A stretch of DNA of 64,000 bases from Planctomycetaceae bacterium. GTDB lineage: Bacteria > Planctomycetota > Planctomycetia > Pirellulales > Pirellulaceae. The notes beneath the pieces are model-generated. The model saw only the letters and a program-made list of their open reading frames with translations. It did not search any database and was not told the origin of the DNA. The DNA lies in contig JAHEBQ010000014.1 in the NCBI GenBank assembly GCA_024642205.1, positions 60,761-124,760 of the forward strand, in the 5' to 3' direction. Made by a program: the position numbers and the translations under genes. Shown in pieces: positions 25,844 to 36,286 of the stretch (the first letter of the stretch is position 1; each line of letters begins with the position of its first letter).

Positions 25844-27208
25844 ATGCGCACGTTTTCAATATTTCTTACGATCAGTCTCACCAGTGCGGCGTCGGGCGTT
25901 CTGAGCATCCTGGCGTTTTGGCAGGATTCAACGACACTAACGTGGGCGTTGTTGGGATTTGCCATCGCGATGGCTGTCTCGGTTTCCGGTGGGGGATATT
26001 TAAAGGTTCGGAAGGGTCTGTGTCAGCTACGGAGACAGTCGGAGACAGGTGATGCCGTCGATCAGCGGATAGGTGTTTCCGAGCTGGATGAAATCAGCCG
26101 TCGGTTCACCGAGCGGATGAACGAGACACGGCGGGCATCGGAAGCCGAGGCAAACGAACTGGCGGCCCTGAGGGTGTTTTTGTCCAAGCTCGACCGGCGC
26201 AAGGATGAACGCGACCGTGACGGGAACCCCACTGACTGTGTCACGCTGCTCCGTTCGATTCTTAAAGGATGTGGAACCGAAATCGATTCAAGCATTCGTC
26301 AAACGATCGCTTGTGGTCAGGAAATTCACCGAGCTACCGACGAGCTTGTGATTGGATCGGAGGCCCAGTCGGATTCCGTAGACAACACTGCGTCGTTGAT
26401 CGAGCAACTTACCTCCCGCATTATTTCTGTCTGCGACAACGCTGAAGAGGCGCTGGAATCGTCTGGTAAAGCAAAGAGTACCGCCAACCAAGGACTCCAA
26501 CGATTTCAGGAGCTCGTGGATGACATGAAACAGGTTCGCAACCACGCAGCGGCACGCGAGAGAAAACTCCAGGCTCTGGGCCAACATACAAAAGAAATTG
26601 AGTCGATTGTGCAGACCATTGGAACGCTCTCTTCACGTACCGACCTGCTGGCACTGAATGCCTCGATCGAGTCTGTTCGGGCCGGCGAACATGGTCGTGG
26701 TTTTGCGGTCGTGGCTGAAGAAGTTCGTGCATTGGCTGAGCAATCCGCGCAGGCTGTTCTGGATATCACGCGCAGGATTGAGATGATCCAACTGGAAACT
26801 CACCAGTCAATTGCCGTTGCATCGGGTGAGCACGATCAGATGCACGGAGTCATCAAACGCGTTACCGAGACCCTGGAGTCACTCCAGGATATTGTTGATG
26901 CAGCCAGCAGTTCAACCGACGGTTTGAATGAGATCTCCAGTTCTACAACTCAGCAATTGCAACTGACACGTGAGATCATTGATGCGTTGGAACGGAGCAC
27001 CGAAACTTGCAGGAAGAACCGCAGTCGGGCTGAAGGAGCGAACTGGACGGCAAAAACGCTCGGTCAGGTAGGCCAGCAGCTCGAAGGTTCGCTGGAACTA
27101 TTCCGAATTTGCGGGGCAATGGAACTGGAACGCCCCATTCCCAAACAGCTGCCATCTACCCGGGAAGAATCCAGTTGCCAGGATTTAACGCCTGCACTTT
27201 CTCAATGA
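25844..27208 (+). CDS. methyl-accepting chemotaxis-type receptor without periplasmic domain
   Basis: A 454-residue inner-membrane signalling protein. Two helices (about 5-25 and 31-50) are joined by only a few residues, so there is no extracytoplasmic sensor. From about residue 145 it is a long coiled coil with the conserved tip at about 251-300 ([35 protein letters not shown]), which binds CheW and CheA. Lacking a visible ligand domain, it may sense membrane state or an associated protein. No cheR or cheB adjoins, so adaptation by methylation is not evident. The stop is followed by 61 bases before the cheA hybrid. Confidence 0.92.
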   Translation: MRTFSIFLTISLTSAASGVLSILAFWQDSTTLTWALLGFAIAMAVSVSGGGYLKVRKGLCQLRRQSETGDAVDQRIGVSELDEISRRFTERMNETRRASEAEANELAALRVFLSKLDRRKDERDRDGNPTDCVTLLRSILKGCGTEIDSSIRQTIACGQEIHRATDELVIGSEAQSDSVDNTASLIEQLTSRIISVCDNAEEALESSGKAKSTANQGLQRFQELVDDMKQVRNHAAARERKLQALGQHTKEIESIVQTIGTLSSRTDLLALNASIESVRAGEHGRGFAVVAEEVRALAEQSAQAVLDITRRIEMIQLETHQSIAVASGEHDQMHGVIKRVTETLESLQDIVDAASSSTDGLNEISSSTTQQLQLTREIIDALERSTETCRKNRSRAEGANWTAKTLGQVGQQLEGSLELFRICGAMELERPIPKQLPSTREESSCQDLTPALSQ

Positions 27209-27269
27209 CCATTGCGAAAGGAATACCTTGTCGGGAACCAACAGCCAACGAAAAAAAAAATAACCAGAC

Positions 27270-30113
27270 ATGACGAAAAACACCCCTGAACATCTGATCC
27301 TGGCAGAATTTCTGCAGGAAGCCCAAATCAAACTCTCGGCTGTTTCGCTTGACGAAGACGGCTTGCGCGAGGTTTCGAGTGAATTTTCGCAATTCGCGGA
27401 ACTGGCCAGCGAAGCATCGTCAATGGAACTGTACCGCGGAGCTGATTTGTTTTCTCGTGTCCTGGAATTGGCCGCCTGCTGGTGTTCGCAATTCGGGGAC
27501 GACCCGGGGCTCGTTGAAGAACTGGTCGGCTTTGTCAAGCAACACGTGCCTGTTTTGATGTCAGCCGCAAACACGGGCCAATCGAATGGTGAAATCGACT
27601 CCTTTGTCGAGATTGGGGAAGAGCAATGGAACGACTACCTGTCACTCCTCGATGATATCGACTTGACAGGTGGCGGTTGGCCTGTGGACGACGATGACGT
27701 TGGAATCCTGCAGCGCCCTGTGAATGACGAGACGGATGAAAACGCTGACGCTGAAGAAATACCGGATTCCCAGATCGGGCTGCTGCTTGCGGCATTATCC
27801 GATTCGAGTCGGGAATCGACCGAGTCGTCTGAGGTTTCGCCAGGATCCAATGCTGATCGTGAACAAACAGCTCAACCAGTTTCAAAACTTCAAGCACAAT
27901 CGGTGCTGGACGAGGCTGCCAAGCAGGAGCTGGCATCCGATCGGGAAATGCTGGAAGCCTACCTGGACGACGCGCTGCGGTGCTTGAGTTCGATGGAACA
28001 GGCTGCTCTGGTGTTAGAAGGTTCGCCCGAAACCAAAGAGCCGATTGACCAGTTTTGCCGCGAACTTCACACACTCAAAGGGGCCTCCGCAACCGTCGGT
28101 TTGGCGGGACTAGCCTCGTACCTGCACGATCTGGAGTCCGCGCTTGAGTTGGCATTTGACGGGGGGGCCCCGGAAGTCAAGACCGAGCCGTTATTTGAAG
28201 CGGTCGATCGTGTCCGGGCTGAGATCGGGTCACTGCAGAAAAACGACATTGTATCAAACGCTCCATCAGCGCCTGATTCCCGGCCTGACGGTGTACCGCA
28301 AGCGCCGACCGTCAAGACGGAATTCACTCCCTTCGCAGCCAACGATGAATCTTCGATTCGAATTCGAGCCTCGAAACTGGACCGTCTGATGGACATGCTT
28401 GCGGAACTGGTTGTGTTACGAAATCGCCGAGAGAGTCACGTAGCCGAGTTTAACGTATTTAATGAAGAGCTCGCCCGTTGCGCTTCGCGTCTCAGCTTCG
28501 CGGAAGAACAGACTCAGTTCGATGTTAATCGAGAGACGGAAATCTTAAATCCGTTTGTTCGAAACAGTTCGTGTACGTTTTCTGAGGTTGCCAAGGATAT
28601 TACGGCTGTATCCAACGGAATGCGAGGGCTTCAAAAACCCGTCAGTATCGACAATATGGCGATTTCCCGGTTCATTCGGGACTTTCGGCAGGAACTCATG
28701 CAGTTGAGGCGCATTCCGGTTTCAGGACTGTTCCATCGACTGCAACGCGCGGCGCGGGATGCTGCGAAATCGGAAAACAAACAGATTCAGGTAAAAGTAA
28801 TTGGCGAGAACGCGGGGCTGGAACAGGAAATCCAAGAGCGTTTGTTTGAGTCCCTGCTCCATGTTGTTCGGAATTCGGTGAGCCATGGAATCGAGTCGAA
28901 TGACAAGCGGATCAAGGCAGGAAAGAACGCCTTGGGGACGATTACCCTGGAAGCTTCATCGAGTCCCCAGTTGTTGATGATCGAGGTCCGAGATGACGGA
29001 AACGGTCTGGACCACGAGGCGGTGCGCAGGCGCGCGATCGAAAAGGGCCTGCTTTCGCCGAACCATCGGACCTCCAACGCGGAACTTGCCAGACTGATTT
29101 TCCATCCTGGATTCTCGACCCGTGACCAGGCCAGCGCCGTATCCGGTCGCGGTGTCGGCATGGACATCGTGGCGAAGACGATCGAGAAACTCCACGGAAG
29201 GGTTGATGTGGAATCAGTTGCCGGACAGGGGACGACGATTCGGTTGACGATTCCCCTTCGAACGGGCATTGAGCACGTCATGGTCTTTCGGTCCGGGGGC
29301 CAACTGTTTGCACTGCCGATGCAATCGGTGACGGCGGCGAAATCATCCAATGCCAATATTGGCGAGATCGCCAGACTCTCGATGTCGGCAGCCTTCTCAC
29401 GGATTAAAGGCACTTCGGAGCGGGAAGATGTGCTCTTGATACGGCGAGCCGGGTGTCATGATGATTGCGGTGCCGAGGGCAGTTTGCAAGAAAAATCGCA
29501 GGTCGCGTTGGCCGTTGATGAATTGATCGGTCCCGAAGAAGTCGTGGTCCGAGGGCTGCCAAATCTGCTCAGGAAACACCCGCTGTTTTGCGGCGTAACG
29601 TTATCGGGCTCCGGCGAAAAAGTCCTCCTGCTGAACAGCGAACGTGTGCTTGAGTTTTGCGAACAATGTCAGCCCCGTGAGCATGACGATCAAAACAAGT
29701 CCGGGATTGGCGGCACCCGCAAACAGTCCAACAAGAAACGTGCATTGGTTGTTGACGATTCCCTCACAGCCCGCCATGTACTGGTCAAACTTCTCCAACG
29801 ACATGAATTTGTTACAGCGGAAGCCGGTGATGGCATCGAGGCGATTGAAAGGCTTCACAAGGAAAAATTCGATCTGGTCCTGACGGACCTGGACATGCCG
29901 CGATTCGGCGGTCTGGAGTTATTGTCGGACATTCAAAGCGGAAGGTATTGCAAATGCCCGGTTGTCGTCGTTAGCAGCCGGAATGAAGAAGCGTTTCGAA
30001 CGAAAGCAATGGATGTAGGTGCATCGGAATATGTTACCAAGCCAGTCTCGGAATTGTCGATTACCCAACTGCTGGACAATCTTCAGTTGTTGTCTGAAAC
30101 CTCAAAAGGATGA
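27270..30113 (+). CDS. CheA-type hybrid histidine kinase with C-terminal receiver
   Basis: A 947-residue cytoplasmic kinase. Residues 1-215 are a divergent, acidic region of unknown role. The Hpt domain (about 220-320) has H267 in ELHTLKGAS. The dimerisation and catalytic parts follow, with the N box HVVRNSVSHGIE (531-542), G1 DDGNGL (575-580) and G2 GRGVGMD (626-632). A CheW-like domain spans about 660-800, then a receiver at 822-945 with DD 829-830, acceptor D873 and K924. CheA-REC hybrids are typical of Pix/Pil-Chp systems. The stop overlaps the next start (ATGA), so it is translationally coupled to the receiver-DUF4388 gene. Confidence 0.95.
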   Translation: MTKNTPEHLILAEFLQEAQIKLSAVSLDEDGLREVSSEFSQFAELASEASSMELYRGADLFSRVLELAACWCSQFGDDPGLVEELVGFVKQHVPVLMSAANTGQSNGEIDSFVEIGEEQWNDYLSLLDDIDLTGGGWPVDDDDVGILQRPVNDETDENADAEEIPDSQIGLLLAALSDSSRESTESSEVSPGSNADREQTAQPVSKLQAQSVLDEAAKQELASDREMLEAYLDDALRCLSSMEQAALVLEGSPETKEPIDQFCRELHTLKGASATVGLAGLASYLHDLESALELAFDGGAPEVKTEPLFEAVDRVRAEIGSLQKNDIVSNAPSAPDSRPDGVPQAPTVKTEFTPFAANDESSIRIRASKLDRLMDMLAELVVLRNRRESHVAEFNVFNEELARCASRLSFAEEQTQFDVNRETEILNPFVRNSSCTFSEVAKDITAVSNGMRGLQKPVSIDNMAISRFIRDFRQELMQLRRIPVSGLFHRLQRAARDAAKSENKQIQVKVIGENAGLEQEIQERLFESLLHVVRNSVSHGIESNDKRIKAGKNALGTITLEASSSPQLLMIEVRDDGNGLDHEAVRRRAIEKGLLSPNHRTSNAELARLIFHPGFSTRDQASAVSGRGVGMDIVAKTIEKLHGRVDVESVAGQGTTIRLTIPLRTGIEHVMVFRSGGQLFALPMQSVTAAKSSNANIGEIARLSMSAAFSRIKGTSEREDVLLIRRAGCHDDCGAEGSLQEKSQVALAVDELIGPEEVVVRGLPNLLRKHPLFCGVTLSGSGEKVLLLNSERVLEFCEQCQPREHDDQNKSGIGGTRKQSNKKRALVVDDSLTARHVLVKLLQRHEFVTAEAGDGIEAIERLHKEKFDLVLTDLDMPRFGGLELLSDIQSGRYCKCPVVVVSSRNEEAFRTKAMDVGASEYVTKPVSELSITQLLDNLQLLSETSKG

Positions 30114-31732
30114 ACTTGATGAACGAAAAAACCATATTAGTAATCGATGACAGTGCCACGATTCGTCGACTTTGCGACGGTGAATTGAGTAACGCTGGTT
30201 ATCGTGTCCTGCTGGCGGCGACCGCGGAAGACGGTGTTGCGATCGCGCAAGAAAAATCTCCTGACTTGATTATCCTCGATCACCAGTTGCCCGGGACCAC
30301 CGGTTACGACGTTTGCTGTCAACTGCTCGCGATTCCGGAGACAGCGAAAATACCCATTGTGGCCAGTTCGACGCTCCGAAAAAAGGCCTACGCCGAATAC
30401 GTCGATTGCGACAACGTCGTGGACATGTTGCCCAAGCCATATACGGCTGATGCATTGATCGCGACAGTCGAAAGTGCGATCAGTACGGCCGAGATGGTGG
30501 TTCAATCTCAATGCGACGGTTCGGCGGTTCCGGAAGTCATCAACGAGATGGGTGAATCGGACCTGGCGGGGGCGTTTGGCTGCTTTGGCTTGCGCGAAAT
30601 CCTGGACTTATTGAACAATGGATCCAAGTCAGGAGTCCTCGAAGTCGAAACGAATCGCTTTCGCGTATTTGTCCATGTCGACAAGGGCCGAATCCAGGCA
30701 GTGACGGCTTCCGGAGTCAAACCTGAACTCGTTGCCCGCCACATGCCCGAAGCACTTTCAGAATTGGCCCCGGTCATCAAGTTCACGGTCGCCGGTCGAC
30801 GCGGGTCAGAAGTCGATGGACTGGTTGAACTCCTGAATAACAAGGTTCTGGACCCACGGCTTCTGAAGAAGTTGCTCAGGTTGCAGGCCGCTGTCCTGTT
30901 GCGGTTTTGCTTTACCGATCAACTGAAGTCTTTTCGATTCGACCAACACCAGGTGCCACCGCCACTGTTTCAGAAGCTTCCGCTCGATGGCAGCCTGCTT
31001 TCGTTCCTTGTGGATGGTGCTTTGATTTGCGAAGAAAGTGATTTGCCGCCCTGTTCTGACGAACTCGGCTTTGTTCGAAAGCCAATTCGGGGACAAAGCC
31101 TCGACCGCGCCGGACTTTCCAGTCGCCATATGAGAATGATGAGCCTGATTTCGGAGCCAGTCTCTGTCGCCAAACTGGCTCAGCAGTTGGATTGGCCAAT
31201 CGAGGAAGTTCGGCGTGTGGCCCATGGATTCGAACTCGCAGAACTGGTCGAACAAGCCGAAACAGTGGCAAACACCAAGGTTTTTGGGGTGATTGCCAAC
31301 GCGCAGGTGGAACGAAGAATTAACGATTTTTTTCAGTCGAGCAAGCGAAAAATATCCGGAAAAGTCGTTCAGGACTGGCTGGCATTGCGTTTGTTACTCC
31401 GCCGGTCGCTGCCGGAAGTTCTACTGATTGAATTGGACGGTGATCAGACCATCCTGCAAAAGTTAATCGAAGAACCATCCAATCCACTGGATGGTGTGCG
31501 AATCGTCGGTGTTCGTAAGGAGGGAGCGAGCAGGGCGAATGATGAAGTGCCTGCGGGAATCCATGCGACGGTGGATCACGATTTCGACGAACAACAATTG
31601 TGGGAAGCAATCACGTCTGCAGCACCGGAGGCTGACCAAACCGCCGACGTTCGCGACTCACCTGCCCCTTTGGCGCAGGTCGAATATCAACAGGAATCCG
31701 TATCGGCTCTGGGAACCAACATCGAAGGCTAA
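30110..31732 (+). CDS. response regulator with receiver and DUF4388 (PATAN) domains
   Basis: A 540-residue protein. Residues 5-125 are a receiver with acceptor D57 in LIILDHQLPG and K109 in LPKPY. From about 152 (FGCFGLREILDLLNNGSKSGVLEVE, broken by a short loop) begins a DUF4388/PATAN domain to about 260, followed by a helical region and a second divergent C-terminal module. PATAN-receiver proteins of the PatA/PixG family bind type IV pilus motor parts in cyanobacteria. The start overlaps the cheA stop. A second ATG at 30119 with AAAGGA upstream is equally likely. It is probably the output regulator of the operon. Confidence 0.85.
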   Translation: MNLMNEKTILVIDDSATIRRLCDGELSNAGYRVLLAATAEDGVAIAQEKSPDLIILDHQLPGTTGYDVCCQLLAIPETAKIPIVASSTLRKKAYAEYVDCDNVVDMLPKPYTADALIATVESAISTAEMVVQSQCDGSAVPEVINEMGESDLAGAFGCFGLREILDLLNNGSKSGVLEVETNRFRVFVHVDKGRIQAVTASGVKPELVARHMPEALSELAPVIKFTVAGRRGSEVDGLVELLNNKVLDPRLLKKLLRLQAAVLLRFCFTDQLKSFRFDQHQVPPPLFQKLPLDGSLLSFLVDGALICEESDLPPCSDELGFVRKPIRGQSLDRAGLSSRHMRMMSLISEPVSVAKLAQQLDWPIEEVRRVAHGFELAELVEQAETVANTKVFGVIANAQVERRINDFFQSSKRKISGKVVQDWLALRLLLRRSLPEVLLIELDGDQTILQKLIEEPSNPLDGVRIVGVRKEGASRANDEVPAGIHATVDHDFDEQQLWEAITSAAPEADQTADVRDSPAPLAQVEYQQESVSALGTNIEG

Positions 31733-31734
31733 TC

Positions 31735-33255
31735 ATGCAACCCTATGAAATCAAGAGTTTTGAGAATCCGACCTACCTTTTTGTGTCATGCCCCGGCGCC
31801 GAGCCTGTGGTCGTAGCGCTTGAAGTAAATAACAGTTTGTTTGCAGGTTCTGGATCGAATTGTGGAATCGTTTTGCGGGGAATTGGAGTCGAACCCATTC
31901 ATTGCATGTTCTGGATGAATGAAGAGCGGATCGTACGTGTTCAGGATTGGAATACCAAGACCGGCCTCACGATCAATGGGCAATCGGCTAATACCGAGAC
32001 GACATTGGCATCCGGTGATGAGTTGAAGATTGGCGAAAATCGAATCGTGGCTGTGCTTTCGATTGACGTACATGTGCGCCTGTCTGGCGCACCCGCACAT
32101 CCGGACTCAACACCCCAGTCGACCTTCAAATTGCCGGCCAACAAGCTGAAACCCGAGGACCGGGATTTGGCCGACATCCATCATCCGTCCGCGGGCGAGA
32201 TCAACACACCGTCCGAGTCGTTTTCCGTGCAAACGAATGTTGAAGTCGACATTGAACAGTCCGCCAACTCCGAACTTCCAGGTTTTGAATACGATGTATT
32301 GGCGGACCTTGATTCAGTCGAACTTGAGGATGACGGATCGGCGGTCGGGTTTGGTGGCGAGTTCGCAGAGTATGGACGCTCCGCCGAATTCGACGAATCA
32401 CGGGACGAAGAAATGGAACTGCTGCGGATGGAAATCGATCAGCTTCGGTTTGAACTGGCTGAGCGAGATGCCCCGTCGGAAGCATTTCGGGAGCCATCTT
32501 GTGAACACGAAACCGCGGTAGATGACGATCAAACGATTCAGCTTGTCAGTCGCCTGGAAGATTTGCTGGAAGAGCTACAGGCTTCGGATGATCGAGTCCG
32601 CGGCCTCGAAGACATGTTGCGAGCTTCTGATCAAGCGACCCAGGCAGAACGCGACGAGCGGCGACAACTGGAGTCCTGGGTAACCGAAATTGAACAACGC
32701 GTTGCCGAGAGAGAGTCCGAATCCGACGCCGAGCTAATCCGGGTCAAAAACCGACTTGAAGAAGTCACGGCTCGCCACAAGCAGACCCAGGTTCAACTGA
32801 AAAAGGTCCTGCAGTCCAAAACCGCCTCCGGAGGAGGTGATTCGATTGATCTGATTCATAAGTTTCGTGAGCAGGTCGAGGAACTCGAACATCGACTCGA
32901 AGCCTCTACCACGGAAATCGATCAGTTGCGTCGGCAGGCGGTTGGCGGCCCGGACGCAGGTCAGGCCCACGAAGAACTCAAAGAAATGGAGCAAAGGCTG
33001 TTGCAGCAGCAGGTTGACACGGCTCGAGAACGAGCGGAAATGTCCCGCCAGCGCGCGGAACTGGAGCTTCTCAAAGGCGAACTTGAGGAGAAGCTGAGGT
33101 CAACGAAAAACACAGGTAATGGCGATGCCCGCCTGTCGGCGATGCGACAGCACCTCAGGGAAATTCACGAGGAGGAAAAAATCGAGCGTGAAGCCAAGCG
33201 ACAGCGTAGCCTGGGAGGACGAATCTCGCGTCTGTTGGGGGCGACGGGGCGTTGA
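31735..33255 (+). CDS. FHA-like domain plus long coiled-coil protein
   Basis: A 506-residue cytoplasmic protein, 2 bases after the previous stop. Residues about 15-110 fold like an FHA domain: GSGSNCGIVLRG, IHCMFW with H56, and TINGQ with N81. The conserved Arg of the GR motif is replaced (Gly-Ser-Gly-Ser at 38-41) and the usual Ser two positions before the His pair is missing, so classical phosphothreonine binding may be lost. Residues about 125-225 are acidic and disordered. From about 225 to 490 it is Glu/Arg-rich coiled coil (VTEIEQRVAERESESDAEL). It is a scaffold candidate. It is in the operon and, as far as I know, not part of known Pix loci. Confidence 0.75.
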   Translation: MQPYEIKSFENPTYLFVSCPGAEPVVVALEVNNSLFAGSGSNCGIVLRGIGVEPIHCMFWMNEERIVRVQDWNTKTGLTINGQSANTETTLASGDELKIGENRIVAVLSIDVHVRLSGAPAHPDSTPQSTFKLPANKLKPEDRDLADIHHPSAGEINTPSESFSVQTNVEVDIEQSANSELPGFEYDVLADLDSVELEDDGSAVGFGGEFAEYGRSAEFDESRDEEMELLRMEIDQLRFELAERDAPSEAFREPSCEHETAVDDDQTIQLVSRLEDLLEELQASDDRVRGLEDMLRASDQATQAERDERRQLESWVTEIEQRVAERESESDAELIRVKNRLEEVTARHKQTQVQLKKVLQSKTASGGGDSIDLIHKFREQVEELEHRLEASTTEIDQLRRQAVGGPDAGQAHEELKEMEQRLLQQQVDTARERAEMSRQRAELELLKGELEEKLRSTKNTGNGDARLSAMRQHLREIHEEEKIEREAKRQRSLGGRISRLLGATGR

Positions 33256-33283
33256 TCCACGGTATCCAGCAAAAGACTTTATT

Positions 33284-33305
33284 GAACCTGTTTTTCAACA
33301 GGTTC
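33284..33305 (+). promoter_or_regulatory. perfect 9-bp stem-loop between operon genes
   Basis: GAACCTGTT (33284-33292) and AACAGGTTC (33297-33305) pair around a 4-base TTTC loop. There is no T tract after it, so it is not a clear terminator. It may stabilise or process the operon mRNA. A second hairpin, CGCTAG-N7-CTAGCG, follows at 33363-33381. Confidence 0.5.
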
Positions 33306-33441
33306 GGGAGCCGAAGGCGTAAGCCTTGACCAGAAGCGGCGGCAAGTTTGTCCTTTCCCGGGCGCTAGTCTAAATCTAGCGGTTACGGGTCAGGTTTTGA
33401 AATGCTCTCCAACTTTCAAGTCAGCAGAATCAGTGAGCCAA

Positions 33442-33807
33442 ATGAATACATCGTCAGTTGAATCCGAAGTGCATGAATCTCCGCCAGACCGTGGGGCCAG
33501 CGAGGTTTCGTTCCCTTCATCGCTGGATCGGACGCTAACAGAAATCCGGTCCGGTCGTCGCTTGGAAAAGGTCGTCGCAAGCATAGAAGGATTTTTGAAT
33601 AGCCAGGTTGCGAGGCTGGACCAGGCGATCGCGGAATGCAATCAGTCGATCGAAAACGACAGAATCGTCCAGAAAATCCTCGCGGATTTCGAAATTGAAA
33701 AGGCGGCCTGGGAAAATAGCCGGCAAGCTGAGATTCTTCGCTTGCAAGCCGCCGGCGAGGAATTGATCCGGGGCTGGGAAAAGCTGGAAGATGAGCGGCG
33801 AAAATGA
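33442..33807 (+). CDS. small coiled-coil protein at the end of the chemosensory operon
   Basis: The frame opens at 33397, but the ATG at 33442 (MNTSSVESEV) is a more natural start, giving 121 residues. It has no signal or membrane segment. After a Ser-rich, probably disordered N-terminus, residues about 35-120 are helical and Glu/Lys/Gln-rich (SRQAEILRLQAAGEELI), consistent with a coiled coil. I do not recognise a family. It follows the FHA/coiled-coil gene after the two hairpins and may interact with that protein. Expression as part of the operon is likely but unproven. Confidence 0.5.
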   Translation: MNTSSVESEVHESPPDRGASEVSFPSSLDRTLTEIRSGRRLEKVVASIEGFLNSQVARLDQAIAECNQSIENDRIVQKILADFEIEKAAWENSRQAEILRLQAAGEELIRGWEKLEDERRK

Positions 33808-33859
33808 CGGCTCCCAAATGGCATTTCTCCTAACGACACATGACAGAAAGTAACGAACG

Positions 33860-34576
33860 ATGCAGTTGCGACAGGCGATTGTGAGCTCGCCCGGATCGAG
33901 GGCGCTGAAAGAGAACGAACTGGTCTCAAGTTCCGACGGTATCGACGATGCACTTGTCAAGGCAATCTGTCGATGGAGTCCCGGACGAAGCGGCTTGAGC
34001 TATGGTCAAAAGCAGAGCATCAATTTTTTTCAACCCGATCCCGACACGTATGCTTTGTCGCGAAGTGTCGGTGAACTGGGTCGACTTCAGGAAGATGGTC
34101 GGCGAATTATCAGCAAAGTTGTGTTATTCGAACTCAGTCAATTGGAGTTGTACCGCAACAACATCGCACTTTTATCCTATGTGCTTCAGTCGTCAGGCTT
34201 GATGAACCTGCAACCATTTTCTGCCGAAGTCCTTCCCCTGCTGGAAGTTCCAGACAGAGCATTTGCGTCATTGGGAGAGTTAGCACGGTCCGAATTTGCT
34301 GGCGAAACGGAACGGGTTGGCCATGCAGTCGCCCTGCACCACCGCGTCGTCGTTTTAGGATTGGCGAATCCACTGGCTTTCATGTGCAGTTTCCTGGCAT
34401 CCCACCCGATGTGTGACCGGTTGAGGTACAGTTTTTCTACCGGTTTGAAAGTCGAAGAAGAAAGGCAGTTCTCGATTCAGTTTTTTCCTGAATCGGACCC
34501 CGATTTGGTTCGAGAACTTGCCGGTCAGCAGATTCGAACAATATCGCTGGATTCCTGGCAAATGGCGCATCACTAG
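33860..34576 (+). CDS. unrecognised 238-residue protein, last gene of the chemosensory block
   Basis: A soluble protein of 238 residues without signal or membrane helices. No family is recognised. It has an alpha/beta character: YGQKQSINFFQPD, then VVLFELSQLELYRNN, a Leu-rich middle (LSYVLQSSG, VLPLLEVP), and VVVLGLANPLAFMCSFL. A weak resemblance of the segment YALSRSVGELGRL to regions of GTPase-associated proteins struck me, but it is not enough for a call. It lies 52 bases after the coiled-coil gene, and enolase converges on it. Its position makes it a candidate effector or partner of the chemosensory system. Confidence 0.5.
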   Translation: MQLRQAIVSSPGSRALKENELVSSSDGIDDALVKAICRWSPGRSGLSYGQKQSINFFQPDPDTYALSRSVGELGRLQEDGRRIISKVVLFELSQLELYRNNIALLSYVLQSSGLMNLQPFSAEVLPLLEVPDRAFASLGELARSEFAGETERVGHAVALHHRVVVLGLANPLAFMCSFLASHPMCDRLRYSFSTGLKVEEERQFSIQFFPESDPDLVRELAGQQIRTISLDSWQMAHH

Positions 34577-34777
34577 ACGAAATCGCCAACCTGATGTCCA
34601 CGGTACCGGGAAGCTGACCGTGCCAGCACCAGGCCGAAATAGCAGCAACGAGTCCGTCCAATTCCGTGACGCGGTTACGACGCAGACGCCGCTGGACCAT
34701 GGTTTGAAACTCCCATCTGTCCAACACGACCACCGATTCGCGAGATGCGCCCGATTTGGCCCATGCCTTCCGCCGAC

Positions 34778-36121
<1,344 letters not shown>

Positions 36122-36286
36122 TCACCATTGTCCTGAATCCGCTGTTTTTCGAAAGGGGTTCGGCGGATGGGCCCCGAACCTGACACGGTCCAGAATAACG
36201 TCGTGATGACGACCCGTTGGTGAGGATTGTGCGGCCGATTTGCTTGCAAAGACGACGCATGCCATTCCGAGGATCGATACCATTCG

